The notes under the pieces were generated by a model. That model saw only the letters and a program-made list of their open reading frames with translations, was not told the DNA's origin and did not search any database. 64,000 nt of DNA from Rotaria socialis. Taxonomy: Eukaryota > Rotifera > Eurotatoria > Philodinida > Philodinidae. The stretch lies in NCBI GenBank assembly GCA_905331475.1, contig CAJNYU010002424.1:248001-312000 (forward strand). The letters run 5' to 3'. Positions 1 through 11,526 of this stretch are shown piece by piece; the stretch's first letter is position 1; each line of letters starts with the position of its first letter. The position numbers and the translations under genes were made by a program.

Positions 1-162
1 TATCTATGGTATACATTTAATCTTTTTCAAATTGAAGTACAAGATATTACATTTGAAATAGTCGATTTCCATACAAATGAAATTGATACGAAACCAAGAG
101 AAATATTTCGTCTTATCAATCTACATGATGATACATCATCAAAAGCTGTTTTAACTCTATAA
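1..162 (+). CDS. 3' end of an unidentified protein
   Basis: An open frame runs from the first base of the window to a TAA at 160-162 (53 codons). It ends in residues SSKAVLTL. The composition is protein-like (EVQDITFEIVDF, REIFRLINLHDD) and unlike the stop-rich DNA after it, so I read it as the last coding exon of a gene that begins outside the window. I do not recognise the family. The exon's left border, if any, cannot be seen. Confidence 0.45.
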   Translation, partial: YLWYTFNLFQIEVQDITFEIVDFHTNEIDTKPREIFRLINLHDDTSSKAVLTL

Positions 163-706
163 TCAATGAAATTGGAAGCTATTCTTTCTTTCTTTCTTTG
201 TTTCTTTTTCGCAAATATCTCCTATCAAGTGTCACATAATAACTTATGATCAATTGTCAATGACATTTTTCTTGCTACTTCTTCGTTGTGTAAAAAGTTG
301 AAATGTTTACCATGCGGCTATTTATCGAATCAAGGTCTTCAATCTTCTACAGTCTGAATTGATTACTAAAGATTAGTATTAAAATAAAAGATATTTTCCT
401 ATTTGATATTTGTAACATACGAGTCTCTTGAAGAAACACATGATTAGAAGAAATGTTATATTAAAATTGAAAGTATATAAATATGCTCTCGACTATCCAG
501 TGCTATTCCACGAAATATTAGCTTTGAACGCATGACATAGATTCTCAATTTGCTCTGTTCATCAAACAATAGAATATCGATATCTACTAGATTCATATGA
601 TTGCAAACTGATTATACGATCAATCCAGAAACATCAAAAAGTCGTATTCTGTGAAATGTTTCAAATTCACAACAAAATCGTAACCAATAGATATTTAAGC
701 AACCTT
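163..706. other. intergenic, nothing recognised
   Basis: AT-rich sequence between two convergent genes. I found no convincing exon, RNA gene or repeat, apart from a short TTTC microsatellite near 185-205. Confidence 0.5.
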
Positions 707-2225
707 TTACGTTAAGAACGAGCACAAAGTATCATAGTCTACAACGAAAGATCTTGTTTAACATATAGATATCAATCGGAAATGAATTTATCAACGATTA
801 ATTTCAGATAATAGATCTTACTTACCACATTGTGAACTTTCATCTGTACCATCACTGCAGTCTTGTTGACCATTACATATTTTTGTTATATCAATACATT
901 GACCAGTTACATTACATGGATACATATGTGGTGGACATTGTCTTGCACTGCAATGCATTTCATCACTACGATCAAGACAATCATCATCACGATCTGATTT
1001 ATGATACAGAAAATCGATGTTAGTGTTTCTTCTTTTTTTAATTAAAAACAAGAAAGAACTTACCGCAAACCCATGATGATGGAATACATCTTCCATTGGA
1101 ACATCGAAATTGTGACGTTGTACAATTAGGTCGTGCTATAATTAAAAAACAAAAACAAGAATATATTTGATACAAACAGTGACTTCTTTTACGTACTGCA
1201 ATTTGTTTCATCGGATCCATCAGGACATTGCGAACGAAAATCACAACGTTGATAATTTGGTATACATCTACCATCAGAGACACATCGAAATTGATATGTC
1301 GAACATGCAGTACTATCTAGAAAGAAGCAAAAGAAATAGAACAGATTAGCTTGATGAATGGTTTCTTTCTTTTGAATATAATACTCACTGCAATTGAGTT
1401 CATCAGTTCGATCATCACAATTATAATAACCATCACATTTTTGAGCTAATGGTAAACATCGTTGTATATCACATTGATATTCCGTAGAAGAATCACATTG
1501 ACGAAAATCTACAAATTGAAAATAGTTTGTCAACTAGCAACAGCATAAGACTTACTGCAAAATGCTCCTTCATCAGTACCATCAGTACAATCTTTCACGT
1601 GATTCTAGAAAAGTATGAAATCAATCATATTTACTTGAAAACCAAAAAGCGAAAATCGACATACGCATTTCATAGATGCCTCGATACATCGTGAATCATT
1701 GCATTGAAATTGCGTATTTGAACATCTTCTTGGAGCTAGACAGAAGAAGAAAATAATCATTTTACTAGAATAATCTTTTTTTTTTAAAAAAAAGCAACTG
1801 GTAATAACATACGACAATTTTGTTCATCCGTATTATTTCCACAATCATTATCGCCATCACACATCCACGAACGAGGTATACATCTATCACCACAATCAAA
1901 TTGCGAATCCGAACATCGTGGATAGGCTATTTTTTAATAAATTGAAATCGTCAATTTTTCATATTATTCTATACATACTGCAGTTTCGTTCATCAGAAGA
2001 ATCAGTACAATCAGCAATTCTATTACAACGCCATGACGTTGGAATACAACGGCCTCCTGTTTCACATCTCCATTCACTAATTCCACAAGCATCTAATAGA
2101 AATTTTTCAAAAAAAACAAAACTAATCATATTCGTCTTAGTTTTTCACCGCTTGATTTTACCTGTTGTTGAATATAGCAATAGAAAATTTGAGCAAAAGA
2201 GAAAAATTAATATTTTCAAATACAT
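707..2225 (-). CDS. secreted protein with seven LDL-receptor class A repeats
   Basis: Exons on the minus strand: 2225-2162, 2092-1979, 1926-1813, 1735-1665, 1604-1556, 1508-1389, 1316-1197, 1135-1064, 993-826 and a tentative last exon 738-707; 307 aa. Exon 1 encodes a 21-residue signal peptide rich in Leu, Ile and Phe. It is followed by seven LDLa modules, each with six Cys and the calcium-binding C-x-D-x-S/T-DE pattern (for example [11 protein letters not shown] and [11 protein letters not shown]). Most introns are phase 1 and fall between modules, which allows in-frame exon duplication. LDLa repeats bind Ca2+ and protein or lipid ligands outside the cell. No transmembrane segment or protease domain is visible, so it is probably secreted. 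A TTTTAG acceptor lies 12 nt upstream of the ATG. The short last exon (ending SFLT) is the least certain part. Confidence 0.85.
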
Positions 2226-3614
2226 AAATGAATTATCTAAAACAATCATTTAAAGAAACATCTCTGTCTCTCTCTCTCTCTTTGTTTATTTTGTTAAATT
2301 ATTCATTCGATCCTAGAATACAATCTAACTCTGTTTAAATGTAAATGTATATGTATATATATATAATAGTGCTACTGCTATCTTACCGTCGCAAAAAAAG
2401 AAACAAAAGAAAAGAAGATGACCGACTCATATATGTGCACACATTCGCATCTGATTTCAATTTCACTCAATGATAATATACTAGTGGTAGTACATTTCTA
2501 TTTGGTAATCTTCATCATTTTTTTTGATTCGCTTGAAAGAGAAGTGCGAAAAAAAGCAAAGGGAATTCGAGTAAATTGAGACGGTAGAACATTGTCAAAT
2601 CAATGATTATATTGAAACACTAGATAGAAAGATGAATGAGGCTATTCTCTTTTTGATTTTTGTTTCTCTCATAAAACGAAAAAAAAAACAATCATCTTCT
2701 CTTTTTTCCTGTCGTACATAAAACGATATATAAGATTGATGTTATAAATAGGCAGCAAATCTCACTTGTCTTCTTCATCTCGAATGATAAAACCAAAGTG
2801 TCTTTATTCTCTCTCTCTCTTTCGCGCACCGTTTACATATGAAATTGAAAACAATCTTCTTATCTTATTTGACTCGATGTGATTTGTTTGTACATTATTT
2901 CACTACATTTTTCTTTCTTTTTTCAAGTGCCTGTATTTTTAACCGCGTAAATTTGTAACACAAGAGAAAGAAAGAAAATTCTTTCATTTTTTTTTACATT
3001 AATTTTTGATTAAAAATAAAATCGACGATGATGATTAAATAGTTATTCTATGAATGATAATAATATTAGACAATGGTACGTAGTCTCTTGTATGAGTTAG
3101 TTACCAAAAGTCAAATAGTTAATACTTAATGGCAAAAAAAATCTATGCCGTTTGCATATTTTTATCGTTTTGACCTTTTATCTCTTTGAGTATAACGGTA
3201 AAAAAAACATATTTAAGATTCAATAACGAATCGGATGAAAAAGACAAAATCAGCATGATTGATAAATTGAGACCAAAAAAAGCTTCTCCGCTCATTCTAT
3301 GTAAGTAGAAAGACACTAGTTCGAATGATTGAAATAGCCAACAAAATTCTCATATCAAACCGATATTTCATTTTTTTTAAACTTATAACCGTATGAGTTT
3401 ATAAGGAATTGCTTCGCAGCTACCGAGAACGAGCAGTTTACGATATTGATATTGAACATTGCTACAGAGGTTAGTCAGTATAGAACTAATATTTTGTTAA
3501 GTTTAAAAGGTGAAAGGTTACTAACTGCTTCTCGATGATTAAAATATCTATCAGTGACTTGATTTAATTGAAACCATAAATGCAGATTCAAGTCGTTCAT
3601 GTTTTAATTTAACA
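2226..3614. other. intergenic with CT microsatellites
   Basis: Non-coding sequence between the divergent LDLa and hypothetical genes. It has TC/CT tracts near 2262-2285 and 2807-2823, a short TA run near 2348-2364, and poly-T tracts. Nothing else recognised; it should hold both promoters. Confidence 0.5.
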
Positions 3615-4218
3615 ATGAATTCGTATTCGACTAGTGAACAAACACGTCGTTTATTATCGCCATACAATCAAGATTGTTATAAATTATATAATTTAAATTT
3701 AAGAAGGCATTTCAAAAAAATGAAAATCGTATTAAATCAAATCATGAATGATTTAAATTCAAATTTGTACTCATCAAAAAGTTTATTTAAATTAAATATT
3801 GGTCGAAAAAAACTTTTTAAAATAAATAAAATTTTAACACAATTACATAATAAACGATTCATGTTTGATAACAAAAATAATTCCTTTTTCTTATATCTTC
3901 GTAATTCTATTTACACTCTAATGAAATATCTAACACAATTCGAAATATGTAAGCTAAAATAAAAGAATTATTTAAAAGAAATTCTATATTAACAAACAAG
4001 GTGTTCATGAGATTGACCTGGTAAAGAAGCACTTCAATCAAATAATCACTTCCAATGGTATGATTCAACAATATGAACAAGATTTCATAAGAAAACAATT
4101 AATTTATATTGTGAATAAAGTTCAAAATGATATACAAAATCAATCCTACGATGAACAAGCTAATTTTCTTATGAGTACATTTGATATTCTTTGTAATGTT
4201 CGATCCAAACGAGATTGA
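3615..4218 (+). CDS. hypothetical protein, two exons
   Basis: Exons 3615-3948 and 4001-4218, with a 52-nt intron starting GTAAGC and ending ACAAG; 183 aa. The join restores one frame from MNSYSTSEQ to a C-terminus ending VRSKRD. The protein is rich in Lys, Asn, Leu and Ile, probably helical, with no signal peptide or membrane segment. I recognise no family. The intron's acceptor (AACAAACAAG) is purine-rich and weaker than those of neighbouring genes, so a frameshifted or decaying gene is the alternative reading. Confidence 0.5.
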
Positions 4219-6958
4219 TATCATCGATCATTGCGTATGTTGAATTCTGATTGTTCTATCAAATTTGATCGTTATTGATAATTGTTTTACTTCTTTCTAC
4301 GTATTTCGTTTAGTTGAAATTAAGACGAATATAATCCAATGATGTTGAAGTCAAGGCTTGATGAATGCCAACATTGTTGCAAAAGATAACGTCGAGTAGA
4401 ATATAAAAAAAGACGCAGTAGAGATAATAAACAGTCAGATATTATTAGATTTATTTGTTCTTCTTAGAAATAAAATAATCAATTTCACCAAAGTATATTT
4501 CACGTTAAAAATGCTATTTATCATATTCGTGCGTAGAAATATTTTGAATGAGAATTCGTGATAAAGACGAGGTGTCTTTGTTTAGAATTCTATCATGATA
4601 CAGAATAAAAATTGATCAGCAAAATTCGATAAAGCATTATCTCGTTATTAATGACATAACAGTACACTTGACTTGAAAGTTGGCCAATGTCATTTCCAGC
4701 GAAATTTCTTTATGGCCATATTTATCAGTTTTTTCTTTTATAAAACTATCGTTTGTACTTGTTCATCGTTCAAGGGATAATTATTATAAAGAATCATTTA
4801 CGTGTACAAGCAAAAACCTTGAATGTAAAATGAAACGAATATTTGTTCTAGTATTGTTAAACAAGAAAGCAATCAGAAAATGTTCGTAACTAAGTTCAAC
4901 TATAAATTATTAGTCGGATAGAAATGAGATGTTTGAATTAATAAGTTTATTTTCTGCTACCATAATATCAGCATTTTAATCTCTGATGATGATTTTAATT
5001 AATTACAGAATAGTATGATTTTGATGTATCAATTGGAAACATATAATGAGAACTATTGAAAGTAATATATATGATGACTGAATTTATATTTTAAACTGGT
5101 AGAGGAAAAAATCTTCGATAGAAAATAAACTCGAGATTCGGCTTTCCTATAGGATTGGACAGAGTATCAGCATGATAACGTTATAAAAATTGTTGGAACT
5201 AAAAATTTGCACATTTCAATACAACTCATAATGTGATGAATCTCCAAGATTTGTTACTTGAAATATTTATTGGGTATATGTAGTTGACGTCTCTGATCGT
5301 TTTCAAAATCAAACAAATTACTACATATTAAATATCTGAAGAAGTGCCAAACCAATTTGAATATTATGCATATCATGAGAGAGTCTAGTCTAGATATCTA
5401 ATAATAAGCGAATATAAAACAGTGTATTAGTCATTGTGTGTACTATGTGTAATATTAGAGTATCGCAATCTCGCGTAAATTAATAATAATTAAAAAAATA
5501 AGAGCATCTATGTAGTATGTCGAATGGTTTTAAATTACAAAGCGTTGAACAATATTCTTCGTAAATCATAAAAGAAGAAAACGTAATGAATTGTAAAATT
5601 AAGTTCTTTGAAGAATCAGATAAGACTAAACATTTCGATAATTCCAAGCATTTCTTTGGAAAGTAGCAGCTGTAAATTCTATAGCATATCTATAATCATT
5701 GCGTACCATTTGTCGTACTGAATATCACGCTAACAGCTTATTGACCTTCACGCAACCTAACATTCAGGTCGATAAAGCACATAAACATGTAGTTAACGTT
5801 AAAAGAATAAAGCATGCGTATATAATTAACGGAAATGCAGCCTTATCTTCAAGTTAGCACGCATTACTGTCTGTAAACGTATCTATACTCATTCATGAAA
5901 AAAACTCACGAATATTTTTTTTTTCGAATAGAAACACGCCCGTCTGTATAAATAATATTGTTTTTCCCATATGAACTCAAATTGGATATGCTGTTTTTTT
6001 TTATCTTCATATATATCAAGTTGGTTGATTAGGTATTATTTTGAATATTGTTATCAGATGGCCATATAATCTAGTTCATGTTAACGTATAGTCGGCGTAC
6101 ATCCTACATAATAAAATTCTATGAAATACATGCAATTGAAGGTAATTTCAACGGCACATACTAAAGTAAAATAACATTGAAACACGACTGTTACATATTT
6201 TTCAACGATTTCTAACCAATAATTTTGATTTTCAAATCTAAATATTTATGAAATTGCATTAAAATGAAAATGTCAATCAGAATGTTCGAAAGATGATTTA
6301 TTAAATTATCAATTTTTAGCGTCATCTACAAGTATATTCGAATTGCTCACGATGTGAGATGGTGCGTGGTTATTTGTCAGACCATAATGCTTCAGTTAGT
6401 GTTTATTTTCGAAGTACTTTACCATTGAAAAAAAAAAGTTTGATAATCTTGAATAACTTGCGTTGTAAGACAAATTTGAATTTGTGCTTTTAGTTTATCC
6501 ACTATATTGCCTTCTCATTAAGAAGTAGAACCATAGAAGCATGATCTAATTGGCATCTAACTGTTATTTGTACTTGATTCAACTCGGTCATCATTTGAGC
6601 ACGAATACATTTGGTATCGATTCGGATCAAAGAATATACAGAGGAAAAAATGCGTATCATCCCCCCCTTTATGTATTGCAGCCAAAAGAAAGCAATACTT
6701 CTATCTTGCTATAATCATTCATGGCATAGAAATCGATCGTTCTTACTGTTCGCTATGGTAGCTCGAGTTCTATCGTGATAGACAAATGATAATGTTGAAT
6801 GTAATTATATTACAATATTTATTCAATTAAAATGTCAGAGACAAATGACTTTGTTCTTTTTGTTTTTATTATCAAATTTTAACCATGTAAAAAATACGAA
6901 AGCACCTCAAAGAAAAGAAATTCATTCACAAATACATATATTTCTTTTTATAAAACAA
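4219..6958. other. gene-poor AT-rich stretch
   Basis: About 2.7 kb with no exon chain, RNA gene or terminal inverted repeat that I could support. Short open frames are isolated and lack coding composition. A C-run lies near 6660. Confidence 0.45.
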
Positions 6959-8124
6959 TTAAATTAGCGAAAGCCAATCATCTGTTATTGCCCAGACACG
7001 TTGGAAACATTTTTCATTAAATATATTTTGATTTCCTGTATGAACACGATGAAGAATTTCCGTTTGTTTAAAATGTTTTGATTCCAGCATTTTAATTCCT
7101 ATTCGATTATCTTCAGGTATGGAAATTAACATCATACCATCATAATCAATAGCACACTGTCTCAATAATAATAAAGCTATACTTAAATTTTCAGCATATA
7201 GAGGTCCACATTTAATAAATGCATGACTAAAATTTAAAATAACATAACCCAATATAGAATTTGTTTTTAATGAACGTGCGACATAACCAGCTATTGAATA
7301 TGTATGTTCACGTAATTGTTCAAAATAATTTACACGGTATGTTGGATATATTTGATGATCATAAGTAGCTATATCGAGTATATCAGATGATTCAAATAAT
7401 TGTAAATGAATATCGTCATCATCAATATTTGCTAAATTTAAAAATTCATTTAATTTTCCAACCAGATTAACTAATGTAAACGATGCTTGAAAACCGTAAC
7501 GAATATAGAAGGGTAGATGTTTTGTTAAAATATTTGCATGAATATGATTTGTTTCATTCGATTTTACTTTTAGGACATAATTTGTTAGTAATTCACCGAT
7601 TCCAAATTTACGATAATCAGGACGAACATAAACAAGGCCAAGCATAAGTATAGATGGATTGATATTGTTATTAAAGTCCCATTGTTTTATTGATGCATGA
7701 GCTAATACACCATGTTTTGATACAACTATATATGAATGTTTAGGCCGAAAAGAATAATAATACATTGAAAAATCAACTGATGCAAGTTGAAACATTGAGC
7801 AATCATTGAAGAATACTTTTAAATCATAAATATCATGAGATATCATCGGACGTATAAATAAATTAAGTACTTCGATTTTTTCCTCTCTAAAAATAAGAAG
7901 AAAAAAAAAATAAAAGATGAATATTAATTATTCCCTCGAGCGTTGATCTCATTATTTTTTTGTAAGTTGCTTTAATTGACAAGAAGTTATGAGTTCTTTA
8001 TTGTTTTTCTTTAAATTAAGATTATCGTATTTTACCTATACAGCCAAAATGAATATTGACTTGCTAATGATGGAGCCGTAGTAGCACAACAGGATGTTTC
8101 ACTAGTGCAATCATGATCCGACAT
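6959..8124 (-). CDS. GNAT-family N-acetyltransferase with YitH/HolE-like C-terminal part
   Basis: Exons 8124-8036 and 7886-6959; 338 aa. The first exon supplies MSDHDCTSETS and joins in phase to EEKIEVLNLFIRPM, the usual start of a GNAT fold. The acetyl-CoA motif A is visible as YVRPDYRKFGIG (R-x-x-G-x-G) around residues 115-126. A second domain follows, with GYVARS and PLYAENLSIALLLL, like the second half of YitH-type acetyltransferases. The protein likely transfers acetyl from acetyl-CoA to a small amine; the substrate cannot be told. The gene is divergent from the PA28-like gene. An ATTAG acceptor lies directly upstream of the ATG. Confidence 0.8.
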
Positions 8125-8901
8125 CACTAATGAAATATTTAAATGATTGATAATACAATACGAAACAGATGGAGTAAATAAAGCAGTAGCTTGATAGTAT
8201 TGAAATTTCTATGTTTCCATTATTGTTTGCAATAAATTGTTTGTACTGAGTTAATGCAACGCAATGACCCTATCCAACTGTGTGTGTATGTGTGTGTCTG
8301 TCTCTTGCTATTTCCATTAGAACAGTAGCATCAGCAGGAGGATAAAGAAGAGGGAATGAGAAGGATTATTTCTTATTCTTTTTCTCTTTCGTTTTCTCTA
8401 TTTTGTCGATCTAACGTTCGCGCATCTTCTATTGCTATGCGATCAATCTGAGGAAGAATTTATTTAGAATAATGGCAGAGACAGCACAATGAAAGAATAA
8501 CAATGATAGTAATATTGGATAGGAAAGACAAAAAGAAAACGAAGCATAAGAAAAGAATACTTTTTTTTATCGACGATACTCTGCATCCGCTTCTATTACA
8601 AACATTTTCTTTTCTTGTTTTTGGATATCAGCCATCTTTTTGCTTGTTATTCCTTTAGCATTTTAGTCCATTCCCATAAATAATGATTACAGCAATAGAA
8701 TAATATAAACAGAAAAACCAGTTGTTTATATTAATGCCAATTGATTGATTGAGCGTTTCTCATTAATAATAAAAAACCAAACGCTTAAAATTAATTTCTA
8801 CCGATATTTCCTTTTTAAAATATGCGTTCTATAGCAAAAAAAAGATTCGTCAATTTCAATCAGTATCATTGCTTTCTCATTCATTATTATTATCATCGAC
8901 T
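8125..8901. promoter_or_regulatory. shared upstream region of the GNAT and PA28-like genes
   Basis: A 777-bp divergent intergenic region that should hold both promoters. It contains a TG microsatellite at 8281-8300 and several A/T tracts. No specific promoter element can be named. Confidence 0.4.
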
Positions 8902-9482
8902 ATGACAAGCGATAGTTCACTTAATTTTGATACTGATCAACTAGAACAATCAATAAAAATCAATGTAGAATCTCATATCGTATTAAATTTATTAGTATGT
9001 GCGAAACAATTAAATGAGCTTATCTTGAATGGTGAACGTTTTTCAAAAGAATATTTTAAAGATATTGAAAAATATATGTCAAATGTTCAATCAAATAAAT
9101 TAACCAATGAATTGATTAAATTAACTGAACAATATCTTGAAAAATATTTACTATCATCTGTTATGCTACGCTGTTATATTCAAATACATGCGCCATCATC
9201 TCACTCAAGCAATAATCAAGGTGTTAATATACAAATGCAAATATTAAAAAGAACTTACAGAAATGGAAACAATTATTGGAAATCATGAAAATTCATTTAT
9301 TGATTATTATAAAAAAAAAACATTATGAAATAATTAAATGTGTAAATAAATATCTGTCTATTGAAGACTATCATTTATATTTAATTGAATATGAAAGAAA
9401 AATTTTTGGTGATATACGTTCAATGATGTTAGAATTACGAACGATGCTTTTAAAAACATACGATGTTATTATAAAAACTTGA
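8902..9482 (+). CDS. PA28/REG proteasome activator homologue with two frame changes
   Basis: The ATG at 8902 opens MTSDSSLNFDTDQLEQ, an N-terminal helix like PA28 helix 1. A second helical stretch leads to SSNNQGVNIQ, matching the conserved GNNFGVSIQ of PSME3/REG-gamma. The C-terminal half (ENSFIDYY, YLSIEDYHLYLIEYERK, SMMLELRTMLLKTYDVI) matches the PA28 C-terminal helices with the VEDY-type activation segment (IEDY here). PA28 forms a heptamer that opens the 20S proteasome gate. The frame moves +1 at an A5 run near 9244-9250 and again +1 at an A10 run (9311-9320). Dropping one A at each site gives one continuous PA28-like frame. This is either homopolymer error or a decaying copy. A 40-nt intron at 9221-9260 is possible but would remove the conserved GVNIQ. 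Confidence 0.75.
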
Positions 9483-10379
9483 ATTCAAATTCAAATGCCT
9501 AGAAATCAACAAAACCTATCTATGACTGATTAATATTTTATGACACTTGTTTTCTTGAATATAAATAAGAAGTTCACTTTGAAAATGAAATATCACAACT
9601 TGTTTCATTTTCCTCATAGAATAATCGATAATGATAATTTGATAAATTTGATATGCATACTAAATAAAAGGGTATCTTTCAAGTCTCTTGGCAATTTGTT
9701 CCCTATTATGTTATTCGATGATAAATAACTAAATGTTATGAATCTTTAAAAAGTCAATTAATCATTGACGATTGATTTGCATTAGAACTATACTTATACG
9801 AATTACTTTAGATTTTCTATATAGAATATTTTCGTTTGAATGCATCAAGAATAATGAGAAAAATCATCATTTTATTTTTCTGTCTTTACTGATTATTATT
9901 ACTAGGAGTGAAGTTCAAGTAGAGCATAACCTTTCAAACGAAAATAAATGAACGGAAAAATTGATGAATTCTACTGAGATTTTCCATCATGTTCTATCTG
10001 TTACGTCATGTTGTTTATGCTATCCGATAACGATAAGCACTTCTAATTTCTATCAATAAATTCATGATGAATGCAATAGGATGTGCGTATTGATGAATCT
10101 TTTTCCATAGTCACATATCTACAACTTTTTGGTGATAGAAACAAATGAAGATGCAGGCATTTTCTACTGCAACATACCTTATCATTTCTGAGATGAATGC
10201 CTTTGAACCAAAGCGAATAGTTATGCGTTATTCATAACAATTGTCCTCTTTTCAATCTAATTTTTTTGTAATATTGTTTGAACATCAATCAAAACTTATT
10301 GTGCTTTCTTTGTTTCTACCTACACCATTGATTATTTAGTAATATTATGCACAACGAGCAAAAAGAAAAGAAATATGTT
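9483..10379. other. intergenic, nothing recognised
   Basis: AT-rich sequence with isolated short open frames only. No exon chain, RNA gene or repeat supported. Confidence 0.45.
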
Positions 10380-11170
10380 ACTTCGGCTTGAGCAGTTGAT
10401 AATAATTGAACCTGATAATCTACATATATCCGAAAAGGAAGTGATGACTTTTTTACATTGAAACGCTGGCTAATCGGATGTTCTCTCTTGACTTTTATGT
10501 GTGTACGTCTGTTAATACGCTTTAGTTTAGAGTCTATATTTATATACTGCTCTATCATTGACATTAGACAGCATAAAAAAAAGTAAGGTCAAGATTATTT
10601 TACTTGAAGAAAATTCGAAAATATTCCAAACCATACTATTTCATTATCATTTCTATTAATAGAAATAGTAGAACATTCATTTTTTTTAACCTATAGGTGT
10701 ATATTCTTTTTTTTTCTCCTCCCTAATTCTTACTTGCCTATTTATCAACATTTGAATCATTTTCATAACGAACTATTTATTTTTCGTCTAAATAAAGAAT
10801 CAATCTTCAGAAATGTTTCATAGCACATTCCATCTTAGGTTCATAAATATATATATATATATACTTTGATTAACAATATGAATAACCTTGTTACAATTAC
10901 TATCAACGGTACAGGCATTTTGAATAAAAGTACTTGGTATTGTATATCTTAAAACCGGTATGGCATATGTAAATTCTCCATTTTATGACTATCTGTCATG
11001 AAAAACCAATAAATCTCCTTTACTACAATTCAGATGTTGACGTACATAGTCGAGAGCAATAGCCGGCACTCCGTTTTCCAGTACATTCTCAAGCTAGAAG
11101 CTTGATTCTTTTTTAAGGCGTATACATTCGGAAACGCAACGCATTTTTCATCTCTTCGCTGTAAAGAAAA
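10380..11170 (-). pseudogene. decayed coding remnant, possibly of an FTP-type peptidase propeptide
   Basis: On the minus strand, about 11093-10980 reads LENVLENGVPAIALDYVRQH then LNCSKGDLLVFHDR. After two in-frame stops the same frame continues as NGEFTYAIPVLRYTIPSTF and IQNACTVDSNCNKVIHIVNQ, to about 10870. The pattern AL-x-YV-x-x-L...DLLV resembles the fungalysin/thermolysin propeptide (FTP) domain of M36 or M4 metallopeptidases; I am not sure of this. A further protein-like stretch lies at 10564-10384 (KKSSLPFRIYVDYQVQLL), ending at a GTAACA donor-like site. No intact chain could be built, so I call it a gene remnant. Confidence 0.35.
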
Positions 11171-11526
11171 ATATATACGGGTAATTAATTGATCTTCAGT
11201 TGCACATTAATCTAGTACTTATGTATCTCGAGAATGACTATTAATAGCATCATTGATTGCTACATGTTAAAAACAAAAGTTCCAGATTTTCATAAGAAAC
11301 TGAATAGTTTGTGTTTATAAAGATTTCGTTTTATTATCTAGAAGAACTGTATTTAATATCGTAAGAACTGTTTAACACACACACACACACACATGCACAC
11401 AAATATCACATAGAACTTTAAGAGAATAAATCACTGAGTAGAAAAAAAAATGAATCAATTGAGGAAAATTATGCAATCAAACATAAAACAGAATGTTCAC
11501 ATTTGTGAATGGAGTATTTAAAAAAT
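11171..11526. other. intergenic with CA microsatellite
   Basis: Non-coding. A CA repeat lies at 11374-11399. It is the 3' flank of the Aurora gene. Confidence 0.5.

Noticed and set aside
9221-9260. A 40-nt intron in the PA28-like gene.
   Set aside because: It would delete the conserved GVNIQ stretch, and a frame break would still remain at the A10 run. Two homopolymer shifts explain the sequence better.
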